This document shows positions 1-6,612 of a stretch of DNA of 14,404 bases, piece after piece. Source of the DNA: Phycisphaerae bacterium (GTDB lineage Bacteria > Planctomycetota > Phycisphaerae > UBA1845 > Fen-1342); assembly GCA_022842805.1 (NCBI GenBank), contig JALHOX010000063.1:1-14404 (forward strand), in the 5' to 3' direction. A model generated the notes under the pieces. That model made no database searches, was not told where the DNA came from, and saw nothing but the letters and a program-made list of their open reading frames with translations. The translations under genes and the position numbers were made by a program. The stretch's first letter is position 1. The number at the start of each line of letters is the position of its first letter.

Positions 1-52
1 CCGCGAAAACGCAACACGCCAGCGTGCATCCGACGAATGTTCTGTTTCGCAT
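1..52 (-). CDS. Possible start of a secreted protein, truncated by the window edge
   Basis: On the minus strand an ATG at 52 opens a frame that runs off the left edge after 17 codons, MRNRTFVGCTLACCVFA. A basic start (RNR) followed by a hydrophobic, cysteine-containing run looks like a Sec or lipoprotein signal peptide. A GGA lies five bases upstream of the ATG. It would be divergent from the CYTH gene. With only 17 residues visible no function can be given, and it may be a chance frame in GC-rich DNA. Confidence 0.25.
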   Translation of the reverse strand, partial: MRNRTFVGCTLACCVFA

Positions 53-211
53 GGCAATCCGACAAATCGGGTCGAAAGATGCTGTCGCTCTCGCCGAACG
101 CGGCGGCGCCTGGGCGACGTTGACGGTCGCCGCAGATTACGGTTCGCCGTCGACGATGTCGGCGTAGAATGCTGCCCAGCGCTGGCGGTGTCAATTCGTC
201 GGCCCGATAAC
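53..211. other. Intergenic region upstream of the CYTH gene
   Basis: No convincing gene is seen here. The CYTH frame stays open leftwards to the window edge, but that stretch encodes an Arg- and Cys-rich sequence unlike a protein domain, so I treat it as non-coding. A TAGAAT at 165-170 matches the sigma-70 -10 box at five of six positions, but no good -35 box sits at the right distance (142-147 is GTTCGC). The promoter is therefore uncertain. Confidence 0.4.
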
Positions 212-823
212 ATGCGTGAAATCGAGATCAAGTATCGGCTCGGAGACCCCCCTGCGTTGCGGTCGGCGCTGCTGGCCTGCGGTGCGCGGCAGCGCGGGTG
301 CGTGATCGAAATGAACCGCATCCTCGATTTCGCGGATGGGCGGCTGCGGGCTGCGGGGACGGGGCTCAGGCTGCGATCGACGACGAACATCGCGCAGACC
401 GACGTCGCGCCGCCAGTGGCGAAGCCCAACGACTCAGCGAGCGCGGCTTCCAGCCACATTCTGACCTATAAGGGACCGATGGCCGAACGGGACGGAATTC
501 GCGATCGAACCGAAATCGAGACGCGGATTGAGGACGCGGATGCGTTCCTGATGCTGCTGAAGGCGCTCGGGCTGGTCGAGCGGCTGCGATTTGAAAAGCT
601 GCGCGAGTCGTGGTCCATCGACGGAGGCGAAGTCGTGATTGATCGCTTGCCGTCGCTGGGGTGGTTTTGCGAGATCGAAGCCGGCGACGAAGCGACCATC
701 CGCAGGATCGCAGAGCGCATCGGCCTGGGCGGGGCCGCCCCCGAGCCGCGGACCTATCCCGCGCTGGTCAGCGCCGCGGGCCAGGCGGGTGCTGACGGCG
801 TGATCGAATTGCGATTCGGCTGA
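212..823 (+). CDS. CYTH-domain protein (class IV adenylate cyclase / triphosphate tunnel family)
   Basis: This 203-residue protein belongs to the CYTH superfamily, whose members bind triphosphates in an eight-stranded tunnel (CyaB-type adenylate cyclases, thiamine triphosphatases, inorganic triphosphatases). The family hallmark ExExK is right at the N-terminus (MREIEIKYRL). Later strands show LRLRS, LTYKGP, RDRTEIETRI, LRFEKLRESW and a closing VVIDRLPSLGWFCEIE, which closely resembles the CyaB-type ending. The start at ATG 212 is preferred over GTG 188 because the ExExK strand normally opens the domain; no strong ribosome site decides between them. An Ala/Pro/Ser-rich insertion lies at about residues 60-85. 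The substrate cannot be decided from sequence. It converges on the cytochrome operon and probably has nothing to do with it. Confidence 0.85.
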   Translation: MREIEIKYRLGDPPALRSALLACGARQRGCVIEMNRILDFADGRLRAAGTGLRLRSTTNIAQTDVAPPVAKPNDSASAASSHILTYKGPMAERDGIRDRTEIETRIEDADAFLMLLKALGLVERLRFEKLRESWSIDGGEVVIDRLPSLGWFCEIEAGDEATIRRIAERIGLGGAAPEPRTYPALVSAAGQAGADGVIELRFG

Positions 824-847
824 AGATCGCGCGCCGCGACACATCTT
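823..847. terminator. Candidate hairpin between convergent genes
   Basis: The arms AAGAT-CGCG (823-831) and CGCG (835-838), four unpaired bases, then ATCTT (843-847) can form a nine-pair interrupted stem with a three-base loop. It sits between the CYTH stop and the end of the convergent 12-heme gene. On the plus strand a short T-rich stretch follows; on the minus strand there is no T tract. It may be a weak terminator, chiefly for the CYTH gene. Confidence 0.3.
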
Positions 848-859
848 TCGTTGGCCGAC

Positions 860-2557
860 TTAGTACGAGAAATTCACATGCCGCACGCCGTGGCAGGTGA
901 GCGTGCAGGAGCCGCTCTCCACGCCGCGATCGAAGAATTGTCGCTCGCCGCCGACGATCGACAGATCAAAGTTGATCAGGTGGCTGTGTTCGGTGGGGCT
1001 GCCGTTGACGCCGTGGGCACTGTGACAGGCGCTGCAAGGCGTGCGGCCGCGGACGATGTGGCGCTCGTGGGTGGGGAAGCTCTCGTTGTTGAGGATCGAG
1101 TTGCGATCGTGGCAGCGATAGCAGAGCGCGTAGGCCCCGGGCGATTCGATGGTGAAGTCGGCGGTCTCGTAGCGATCGACCAGCAGCGCCGGGTAGCGCG
1201 AGCCGTGCGGGCCATTGGGTCCGCCGCCGCCGAGCTGGCGGGCGTCGGGGTTGTTATGGCAATCCTGACAGTTCATTAGCGGCTGCGCTCGCGCGGTGGG
1301 TAGCAGGCTGGGCGTCTCGGCCGGGCTGAGGCGGCCGGCGAAGGTGATCGGGTGGGCGGAAGCGGCCGTGGGCTGAAACTGACGGCGGATGTTTCCGAAT
1401 TCGTCGCGATCTCGGACGACCCGTCCGCGGACGGGCACGGGATTGTCGGCGTGGCAGCGGAAGCACACTTCGTAGTAGTAGCGAGCTTCGTCGATGGGCG
1501 CTCCGCCGATGGTCACGCCCGGCACCGATTGCATCGTCGCGAGATAGTTCGGACCTTGGAGGCGTGTCAGGGCCGGGCTCTGGCTGACGAGATTGGCCTG
1601 GGTGGCGTGCGGATTGTGACAATCGACGCAATCGACATGCGGCGTCATCGAGCGCGGGTCTTCGGCCGGGTCGTGTCGATCGCGAGAGCGGAGCGGCTGA
1701 TGGCCGCTGCGCAGCCCAACGGCGGCCAGCACATCGCGCGCGGTGACGCCATTGTGACATTCGATGCAGAGGTTGTAGGGGCGATCGCGGAGCAGGCGCG
1801 GGCGATGGAGCGCGCCATGCGAGACGTGACACGTGGCGCAGGCGTTTTGTCCGATGGTGCCCAGGAGTGGCGGCGTGCCCTGCGTCAGCGTGGGCGGAAT
1901 CGGCACGGGGCTGCTGGCGTGGGCGCCATTTCGCCAGCCGCTCATGTCGTGGCAGGTGACGCAGAGCGCGCCTTCGACATTGGGGATGCGTAGGAAGTCG
2001 CCGAATTCGTTGTTGTGGGGATCGTGGCAGGCAGTGCATTCGAGTTCGCCGCGGGGGCCGAGAGGCACGCGGCGATCGACGACGTCGGGCAGGCGGAGCT
2101 CGGGGTCGCGGTTGGCGAGCTGGCGGTCGAAGCGCAGGCCGACGGGGTGATCGTCGGAGAGGTCGTTGGTGAGTAGCCCGGGGCCGGTGGGCATGAAGGG
2201 CTGATTCATCGCGATTTCCTGATCGCGGGTGATGGTGAGCCCGAGCGCGATCGAGCCGTCGTGACAACTGAGGCAGAGCTTGCTGGCGAGGCCGGGCTGA
2301 TCGACGCGGGCCTCGGTCGTGCTGCTGCGATAGATGCGGTAATAGGCCTCCGGGGTGAAGCGGTTCCAGAGGGGCGCGGCGGGGCTGGTGTTGTGGGGCG
2401 CGTGGCAGAAGATGCAGACTTCGGTCTCGTTGACGGCGCGCACCGGGCCGGGACCGAAGGTGGATAGATCGTGCTTGGAATTCACGACGCTTTCGTCGGC
2501 CTGTAGCGCGGCGACCCAGCAGCCGAGCGCGATCATCGAACAGCGAATGCGGATCAT
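860..2557 (-). CDS. Secreted dodecaheme c-type cytochrome (doubled-CXXCH family)
   Basis: This 565-residue protein has a Sec-type signal peptide (residues 1-20, likely cleavage after AALQA). It carries 12 candidate heme sites between residues 48 and 556: CIFCH, CLSCH, CTACH, CVTCH, CATCH, CIECH, CVDCH, CFRCH, CQDCH, CYRCH, CSACH and a final non-standard CTLTCH (CX3CH). Hemes come in pairs, as in the doubled-CXXCH (cytochrome c3-like) families, with extra His-Pro and CHDPHN motifs. It is probably a periplasmic or outer-membrane-associated electron wire. It is the last gene of a coupled operon: its ATG overlaps the stop of the NHL gene (ATGA, 2554-2557), with a strong AGGAGG seven bases upstream. 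Its first four hemes and the SKHDLS and HPVG blocks match the tetraheme protein encoded at 5965-6612. The pairing with a beta-barrel two genes upstream suggests the cytochrome half of an outer-membrane conduit; this role is inferred. Confidence 0.9.
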   Translation of the reverse strand: MIRIRCSMIALGCWVAALQADESVVNSKHDLSTFGPGPVRAVNETEVCIFCHAPHNTSPAAPLWNRFTPEAYYRIYRSSTTEARVDQPGLASKLCLSCHDGSIALGLTITRDQEIAMNQPFMPTGPGLLTNDLSDDHPVGLRFDRQLANRDPELRLPDVVDRRVPLGPRGELECTACHDPHNNEFGDFLRIPNVEGALCVTCHDMSGWRNGAHASSPVPIPPTLTQGTPPLLGTIGQNACATCHVSHGALHRPRLLRDRPYNLCIECHNGVTARDVLAAVGLRSGHQPLRSRDRHDPAEDPRSMTPHVDCVDCHNPHATQANLVSQSPALTRLQGPNYLATMQSVPGVTIGGAPIDEARYYYEVCFRCHADNPVPVRGRVVRDRDEFGNIRRQFQPTAASAHPITFAGRLSPAETPSLLPTARAQPLMNCQDCHNNPDARQLGGGGPNGPHGSRYPALLVDRYETADFTIESPGAYALCYRCHDRNSILNNESFPTHERHIVRGRTPCSACHSAHGVNGSPTEHSHLINFDLSIVGGERQFFDRGVESGSCTLTCHGVRHVNFSY

Positions 2558-3657
2558 GACGAGGCCTCCTGCGACGGCGCGGCCTTCAGATATTCGAATA
2601 CTTGTATGCGTCGATTGCGTGTGTCGGCGATCCAGATCCAGTCGTTGTCGTCGATCCAGATGCCGCCCGGCACGTTCAATTCGCCGGGGCCTGCGCCGCC
2701 GGCCGCGAAGGCCAGGAGCAACCGGCCCGAGCGGTCAAAAATCTGCACATTTTCGAATTGCGAATCGAGGACGTAGAGATTGCCGTCGGAATCGACGGCG
2801 CAATCGCGCGGGAGGGAGAAATCGCCGGCGGCGTCGCCCTTCTTCCCCCAAGACTTTTGGGCCGATCCGGCGTCGCTGAGCAATTGCACGCGAAAGTTCA
2901 TGCTGTCGGCGACGAGCACGGCGCCGGGGTCGGTGGTCGCGAGAAACGCGGCGGCGGTGGGGAAATTGAACTGGCCCGCGCCGGCTCCGCGCCCGCCGAC
3001 GCGGCGCTTCAGCGTGCCGCCCGCGTCGAAGACGGCGATGTCATGTCCGCCGGTGTCGACGACCCAAAGTTCGCGTCTCGCGGCGTCGTAGGCGACGCCC
3101 GCGGGCCGCTGAAGCGCGGCGCCGCCGATGGTCGTGCCTGTTCCGTCTTCGCCGACCAGCAGGACGGCCTTGCGCTTGGCGTCGGCGATGGCGATGCGAC
3201 CATCGACCAGCGCGACATCCATGGGCCACTCGAGCGGCTTGCCGGCGGCGGTCGTCATGCGTGTCCAGCGACCGGCGTCGCGATCGATCACATGCACCAT
3301 CGGGCCATCGGGGTGTTGCGGATCGGCCACGACGACGCGCGAGCCGGCCGCGGCGACCGCCGCGGGGGCCGCGAAGCGCAGGGCCGGACCGGCGGCGCCG
3401 GTAACGGCGCGCAGCAGCGCGCCCTCGGCCCGAATGCCGAGATCGGCGGCGTTAGTGATCTGCCCGACCCAACGGATGCGGGCGGGATCGGGCGGCGCGG
3501 GCCAGGCGCGCGAGATCGAGCTTTGCGGGAAGCGGCCGAGCGAGCTGGGGCCGCGGCCGGGCGCGGCGCAGTTGCCGACCATCGCAATCGCGGCCGCCGT
3601 GGCGGCGAGCCAGGCGAGCCGAAGGGACCAGATCAGCGTCGGGGAGCGAGTATTCAT
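2554..3657 (-). CDS. NHL-repeat beta-propeller protein, probable envelope lipoprotein
   Basis: This 367-residue protein carries NHL-type repeats from about residue 80 to the end. Repeats such as FNFPTAAAF, LVADSMNFRVQLL, FSLPRDCAVDSDGNLYVLD, LNVPGGIWIDDNDWIWIAD and NRRIQVFEYL predict a six-bladed propeller. It has no heme motif. The N-terminus is hydrophobic (residues 8-28) with a Cys at 30, but the preceding VGN is a poor lipobox, so lipidation is possible rather than certain. Its start codon overlaps the beta-barrel stop (TGATG, 3655-3659), with a GAGG five bases upstream, and its stop overlaps the start of the 12-heme gene. Translational coupling on both sides points to stoichiometric assembly. 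NHL propellers generally bind proteins or ligands, so it may scaffold or cap the conduit. The plus-strand operon contains a related propeller fused directly to hemes. Confidence 0.88.
   Translation of the reverse strand: MNTRSPTLIWSLRLAWLAATAAAIAMVGNCAAPGRGPSSLGRFPQSSISRAWPAPPDPARIRWVGQITNAADLGIRAEGALLRAVTGAAGPALRFAAPAAVAAAGSRVVVADPQHPDGPMVHVIDRDAGRWTRMTTAAGKPLEWPMDVALVDGRIAIADAKRKAVLLVGEDGTGTTIGGAALQRPAGVAYDAARRELWVVDTGGHDIAVFDAGGTLKRRVGGRGAGAGQFNFPTAAAFLATTDPGAVLVADSMNFRVQLLSDAGSAQKSWGKKGDAAGDFSLPRDCAVDSDGNLYVLDSQFENVQIFDRSGRLLLAFAAGGAGPGELNVPGGIWIDDNDWIWIADTRNRRIQVFEYLKAAPSQEASS
2565..2570 (-). promoter_or_regulatory. Strong ribosome binding site of the 12-heme gene
   Basis: Reading on the minus strand, AGGAGG lies seven bases before the ATG at 2557, inside the end of the NHL gene. 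It supports this start and independent re-initiation on the 12-heme cistron. Confidence 0.75.
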
Positions 3658-5795
3658 CAGCGCCTCAAGACCGGAAATTCGCGTCGCAGCCGCAGCCAGG
3701 CGGTGAGGTTGCGATCGCGCGAGCCGGGCAATTCGAGTTGGTCATATTCGAGCTCGACGCTCGCCGTAAAGTAGCCGATCTGCCAGCGCAGCCCGGCGTT
3801 GATGTCGATGCCGCGGGTGGTGCCGAAGAGCGAATCGTCTTCCCAGCGATAGGTTGCGTTGACGTTGAGGTCGGCGTCGGAGGCGAAAGCGTAGCGATAG
3901 TTCATGCCGACGTCGGCGACGCGCGTGTCGCGGGCGAGCAGTTGCTGCGCCCCGCGGAAATCGAAGTAAGAGGCGTTGGCGCGGGCGTCGAGATTGTGCG
4001 GTGCGCTGGCGACGAGCTGCACTTCGACGCCGGCGTGGCCCGCGCGAAAGGGGTCGATCGAGTCGTCGTGATACTCGAACTCGCCCGAGGCCGACCAGCG
4101 CGGCTGGCGATAACGCAGGCCCGTGCGATGGCGCTGAATGTCGCGCGGAATCAGCGGCACGAGGCGCTCCTGCGTGACCGATTCGTATTGCAGCGAGCCG
4201 GCGTAGTAGGGAGTCCAGCCGTTCTTGAAGGCCTGCTCGACGCGCACATCGAAGCGATCGCGATCGACGTCGAGCCGGGCGGAGGGGTCGTACTGGTAGC
4301 TGACCATCACCGTCTCATTTGGGCGGATGCGGCCGGAGGCGATCCGCCGTAGGAACGTGTTGCCGCGATTGCTGAAGACGGTGTAGTCGACGCCTTGCTG
4401 GTAGAGGAGCGTGCGGTCGGCGTTGGTGACGATGAGTGAGCCGGGGATGATGTTGGGCTGGGCCAGCGCGGTCGGCAGCGGATCGCGGAATGAGACGGAC
4501 TCGGCCAGGATCACGCCGCGCTGCCGGTCCCCTTCCAATCGCGAAGAGCTGTGAACATAGCCGAGCGAGGAGGTGAAGCGGCCCAGGGCGTTGTCTTTGC
4601 TGAAGTTGACGTTGGGCGTGATGCCCCATTCGGAGCCGTCGCCGATCAGGTCGACGTCTTGCGAGAAGCCATACAGCCCCAGGGTGGAGGTGAGCGCGTC
4701 GCCGAATCGGTGCGTCAGCGAAAAATCGCCGCGGAAGAGCTCGAGCTGCTGGCCGGCGAAGCTGTCGCGATAGTTTTGGAAGCGATAGGTGGTGGAGAGC
4801 TGCTCGTTGTGGCGCAGCTTGAGCGTGGGGGCGACTTCGAAGATGTCGCGGGCGAGGTCGCCGCTTTCCTCCTGAAAGCGGAGGAGGGTGTCGAAGGCGT
4901 GTTGCAGCTCGTCGCCGAAGCGAAGGGTGTCGTTGAGGGTTAAGAAATTGCGGTTGGTCTCGAAGCGCTGATCGAGGCCGGAGTATTGCTCGCCCTGATC
5001 GGCGTAGTGATAGGTCAGCCGGAGTTGGTGGGCCGCGGATTGGAGCCAGGTCAGCTCATAGTCCAGCCGCTGGAGCGAGCTTTGCTGCGAGTCGAGCAGC
5101 CGCGGGTCGGGGCTGATCCAGGTTTCATTGCTGCTCTCGAAGCTCAGCCGCATCGGCAGGACGGGATCGTTGTAAAGCGCTTCGACGCCGAAGCGTTCGC
5201 GGCGGCGGTCGTAGCTGGGCAGAAAGAGCCGCGGAATGCGGTCGTCGCTCTGGGTGGCGAAGAGGTTGAAGGTCAGTTGTCCCTGCGGGAAGAGGATCGT
5301 ACGCAGGTCGTATTCGAGCGCACGGCCGTAGGGAGAGCCGTCGAGGTCGGGGCCGGGGCGCGACTCGGTGAAACTCTCCTGCGAGATGCCGAAGCGGCCG
5401 GTGAAATCGAAGCGGGCGAAGCGCTCGTCGAGGATCACGCCGCGGGTGCTGATGCCGGCGGTCTCGGCGTAGCGCTCGAGGCGATTGGTCTGCGAGAAGG
5501 CGGGGATGTTTCGTCCGACGCGGGCGGAGCGCGTGACGCGGTCGCGCCAGAGGCCTTCGAAGGTGAGGTCGAAGGAGAGGTCATCGAGCCGGAGCGGCGA
5601 GCGCGCGGGCGCTTCGGGCTCGAGGGCGAAGTCGAGGTCGGCGGGTGTGATCGCGAGTTGTGATGCAGGTTGTGAAGCGGGTGCGATCGCGGGTTGTGAA
5701 GCGGGTTGCGGCGCGGGTGTCTCTTCTGCGAGCGCGGGCAACTGCGTGGCGAGCGCGAGGATGAGCAAGCTGGGGAACGAGTCGCGCAGTGACAT
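3657..5795 (-). CDS. Large outer-membrane beta-barrel, putative porin of a porin-cytochrome conduit
   Basis: This 712-residue protein has a Sec signal (cleavage likely after PALA, residue 23), then a Pro/Ala/Ser/Gln linker (about 27-50). From about residue 65 to the end it is a long run of alternating polar and hydrophobic strands with many Tyr/Arg/Phe-rich hairpins (for example LRLTYHYADQGEQYSG and TYRFQNYRDSFAGQQ). The size is close to MtrB, PioB and OmbB-type porins (roughly 700-800 residues). It ends LRREFPVLRR, without the terminal Phe of typical BAM substrates. A segment at about 450-505, with a GVDYTV core, looks like an inserted beta-hairpin module seen in some large outer-membrane proteins. 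It is first in the operon, with AGGAT four bases from the ATG. Linkage to the NHL and 12-heme genes suggests it sheathes cytochromes across the outer membrane. That role is inference; barrel topology is well supported. Confidence 0.8.
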   Translation of the reverse strand: MSLRDSFPSLLILALATQLPALAEETPAPQPASQPAIAPASQPASQLAITPADLDFALEPEAPARSPLRLDDLSFDLTFEGLWRDRVTRSARVGRNIPAFSQTNRLERYAETAGISTRGVILDERFARFDFTGRFGISQESFTESRPGPDLDGSPYGRALEYDLRTILFPQGQLTFNLFATQSDDRIPRLFLPSYDRRRERFGVEALYNDPVLPMRLSFESSNETWISPDPRLLDSQQSSLQRLDYELTWLQSAAHQLRLTYHYADQGEQYSGLDQRFETNRNFLTLNDTLRFGDELQHAFDTLLRFQEESGDLARDIFEVAPTLKLRHNEQLSTTYRFQNYRDSFAGQQLELFRGDFSLTHRFGDALTSTLGLYGFSQDVDLIGDGSEWGITPNVNFSKDNALGRFTSSLGYVHSSSRLEGDRQRGVILAESVSFRDPLPTALAQPNIIPGSLIVTNADRTLLYQQGVDYTVFSNRGNTFLRRIASGRIRPNETVMVSYQYDPSARLDVDRDRFDVRVEQAFKNGWTPYYAGSLQYESVTQERLVPLIPRDIQRHRTGLRYRQPRWSASGEFEYHDDSIDPFRAGHAGVEVQLVASAPHNLDARANASYFDFRGAQQLLARDTRVADVGMNYRYAFASDADLNVNATYRWEDDSLFGTTRGIDINAGLRWQIGYFTASVELEYDQLELPGSRDRNLTAWLRLRREFPVLRR
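5644..5715. repeat. Imperfect 24-bp tandem repeat encoding a Pro/Ala/Ser/Gln linker
   Basis: Within the start of the beta-barrel gene the 15-mer GGTTGTGAAGCGGGT (plus strand) occurs at 5668-5682 and again at 5692-5706, exactly 24 bases apart, with degenerate copies on either side. It encodes an eight-residue period of the type PASQPAIA. This is a flexible linker between the signal peptide and the barrel, and may vary in copy number between strains. Confidence 0.7.
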
Positions 5796-5964
5796 GCCAT
5801 CCTGACTAGCCGCGCCTGCGACCGTGGCGAACGGCGGCGATATTACTGAAAACAGAAGTCGCTGCTAGGGAGCGCGGCAGGAACGCGCGCGAAAATCCAA
5901 ATTGTGGAGGATCGCGTGGCGCCGCCTTGTTGGCTTGCGCGGCGATCCTTAGGATTAGGAAACC
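5796..5964. promoter_or_regulatory. Divergent intergenic region controlling both cytochrome operons
   Basis: This 169-bp gap separates the beta-barrel operon (leftward) from the tetraheme/NHL-octaheme operon (rightward), so promoters for both must lie here or overlap the gene starts. The most AT-rich core is 5839-5856. Reading leftwards it contains TAATAT, a four-of-six match to a -10 box, with only a weak -35 candidate. I see no convincing sigma-70 pair for the rightward operon. The right half (5908-5955) can fold into alternative hairpins next to the ribosome site of the tetraheme gene. Shared placement suggests coordinated expression. Confidence 0.55.
5957..5960 (+). promoter_or_regulatory. 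Ribosome binding site of the tetraheme gene
   Basis: AGGA lies four bases before the ATG at 5965, preceded by a second AGGA at 5951-5954. It supports the chosen start. Confidence 0.6.
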
Positions 5965-6612
5965 ATGGTCGACTGCCTAAAAAACCACACCAATACTAGA
6001 TTTCGTAATCTTCTAGTCCCATTTATTGGTATTTGCGGGGTGCTGATTGTGGCGATCGGCGCGGAGCCGCCGGCGAAAGTCGATCCGGCGGGCAACGAGA
6101 CGTTCGTCTCGGGGCTGATCGGAAGCAAGCATGACTTCAGCCAGGGCGAAGCCCACCCGCGCGATCTGTGCCTGCCCTGCCACGCTCCGCACCTGCCGGT
6201 CAGCCCGGTGCCCCGGGCGGAGTCGCAGCCGGCGGGGCGCGGGCCGCTGAAGACCTACGACAGCCGCAATATCGAACTCAATCGCGCGTCGCTGCTGTGC
6301 ATGAGTTGCCATGACGGTGTGGTGGCGGGAGACGTATTTACCGCGGCGCACTCCGTGCGGCTGAGCGCTGAGATCGGGCGCGAGGGTCTGGGCTTCGGCG
6401 GCTTGCAGGGCCACCCGGTGGGGATCGAGTATCCGATCGCACGGCGCGACTATCACGCGGCGTCGGCGGTGGAGGCGCGGGGCCTGCCGCTGCCGGACAA
6501 CCGCATTCAATGCACCACCTGCCACGACCCGCATAACACGGCCAAACAGCCTGGAATGCTGGTCATTTCGAATGAGCGCAGCCGCCTATGTCTGACTTGT
6601 CATCGACTCTGA
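5965..6612 (+). CDS. Secreted tetraheme c-type cytochrome
   Basis: This 215-residue protein has an N-terminal hydrophobic signal (residues 15-32, cleavage likely after AIGA) and four heme motifs between residues 69 and 213: CLPCH, CMSCH, CTTCH and CLTCH. It matches the first four-heme module of the 12-heme protein block by block: GSKHDFS, CHAPH, LCMSCHDG, GHPVGIEY and CTTCHDPHNT, with nearly identical spacing between hemes three and four (26 against 25 residues). It ends two residues after the fourth heme. Its end overlaps the next gene by 25 bases in another frame, so the two are probably co-translated. The first 20 or so codons are markedly AT-rich compared with the rest, as often seen at starts in GC-rich genomes. 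It is probably a periplasmic electron carrier acting with the NHL-octaheme protein. Confidence 0.9.
   Translation: MVDCLKNHTNTRFRNLLVPFIGICGVLIVAIGAEPPAKVDPAGNETFVSGLIGSKHDFSQGEAHPRDLCLPCHAPHLPVSPVPRAESQPAGRGPLKTYDSRNIELNRASLLCMSCHDGVVAGDVFTAAHSVRLSAEIGREGLGFGGLQGHPVGIEYPIARRDYHAASAVEARGLPLPDNRIQCTTCHDPHNTAKQPGMLVISNERSRLCLTCHRL

Noticed and set aside
851..5663. Long plus-strand open frames opposite the beta-barrel, NHL and 12-heme genes
   Set aside because: These are antisense shadows in GC-rich DNA: Ala/Gly/Arg-rich, without domains, while the minus strand shows clear heme motifs, NHL blades and beta-barrel strands.
5926..5954. TTGTTG and TAGGAT with 17-base spacing as a promoter for the tetraheme operon
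   Set aside because: The start site would fall at the ATG itself and the -10 would overlap the ribosome site; the -35 matches only three of six bases.
5979..5985. A AAA AAC slippery heptamer in frame near the start of the tetraheme gene
   Set aside because: A -1 shift would meet a stop at 5997-5999 almost at once and there is no evident downstream stimulator; most likely a chance A-run in an AT-rich start.
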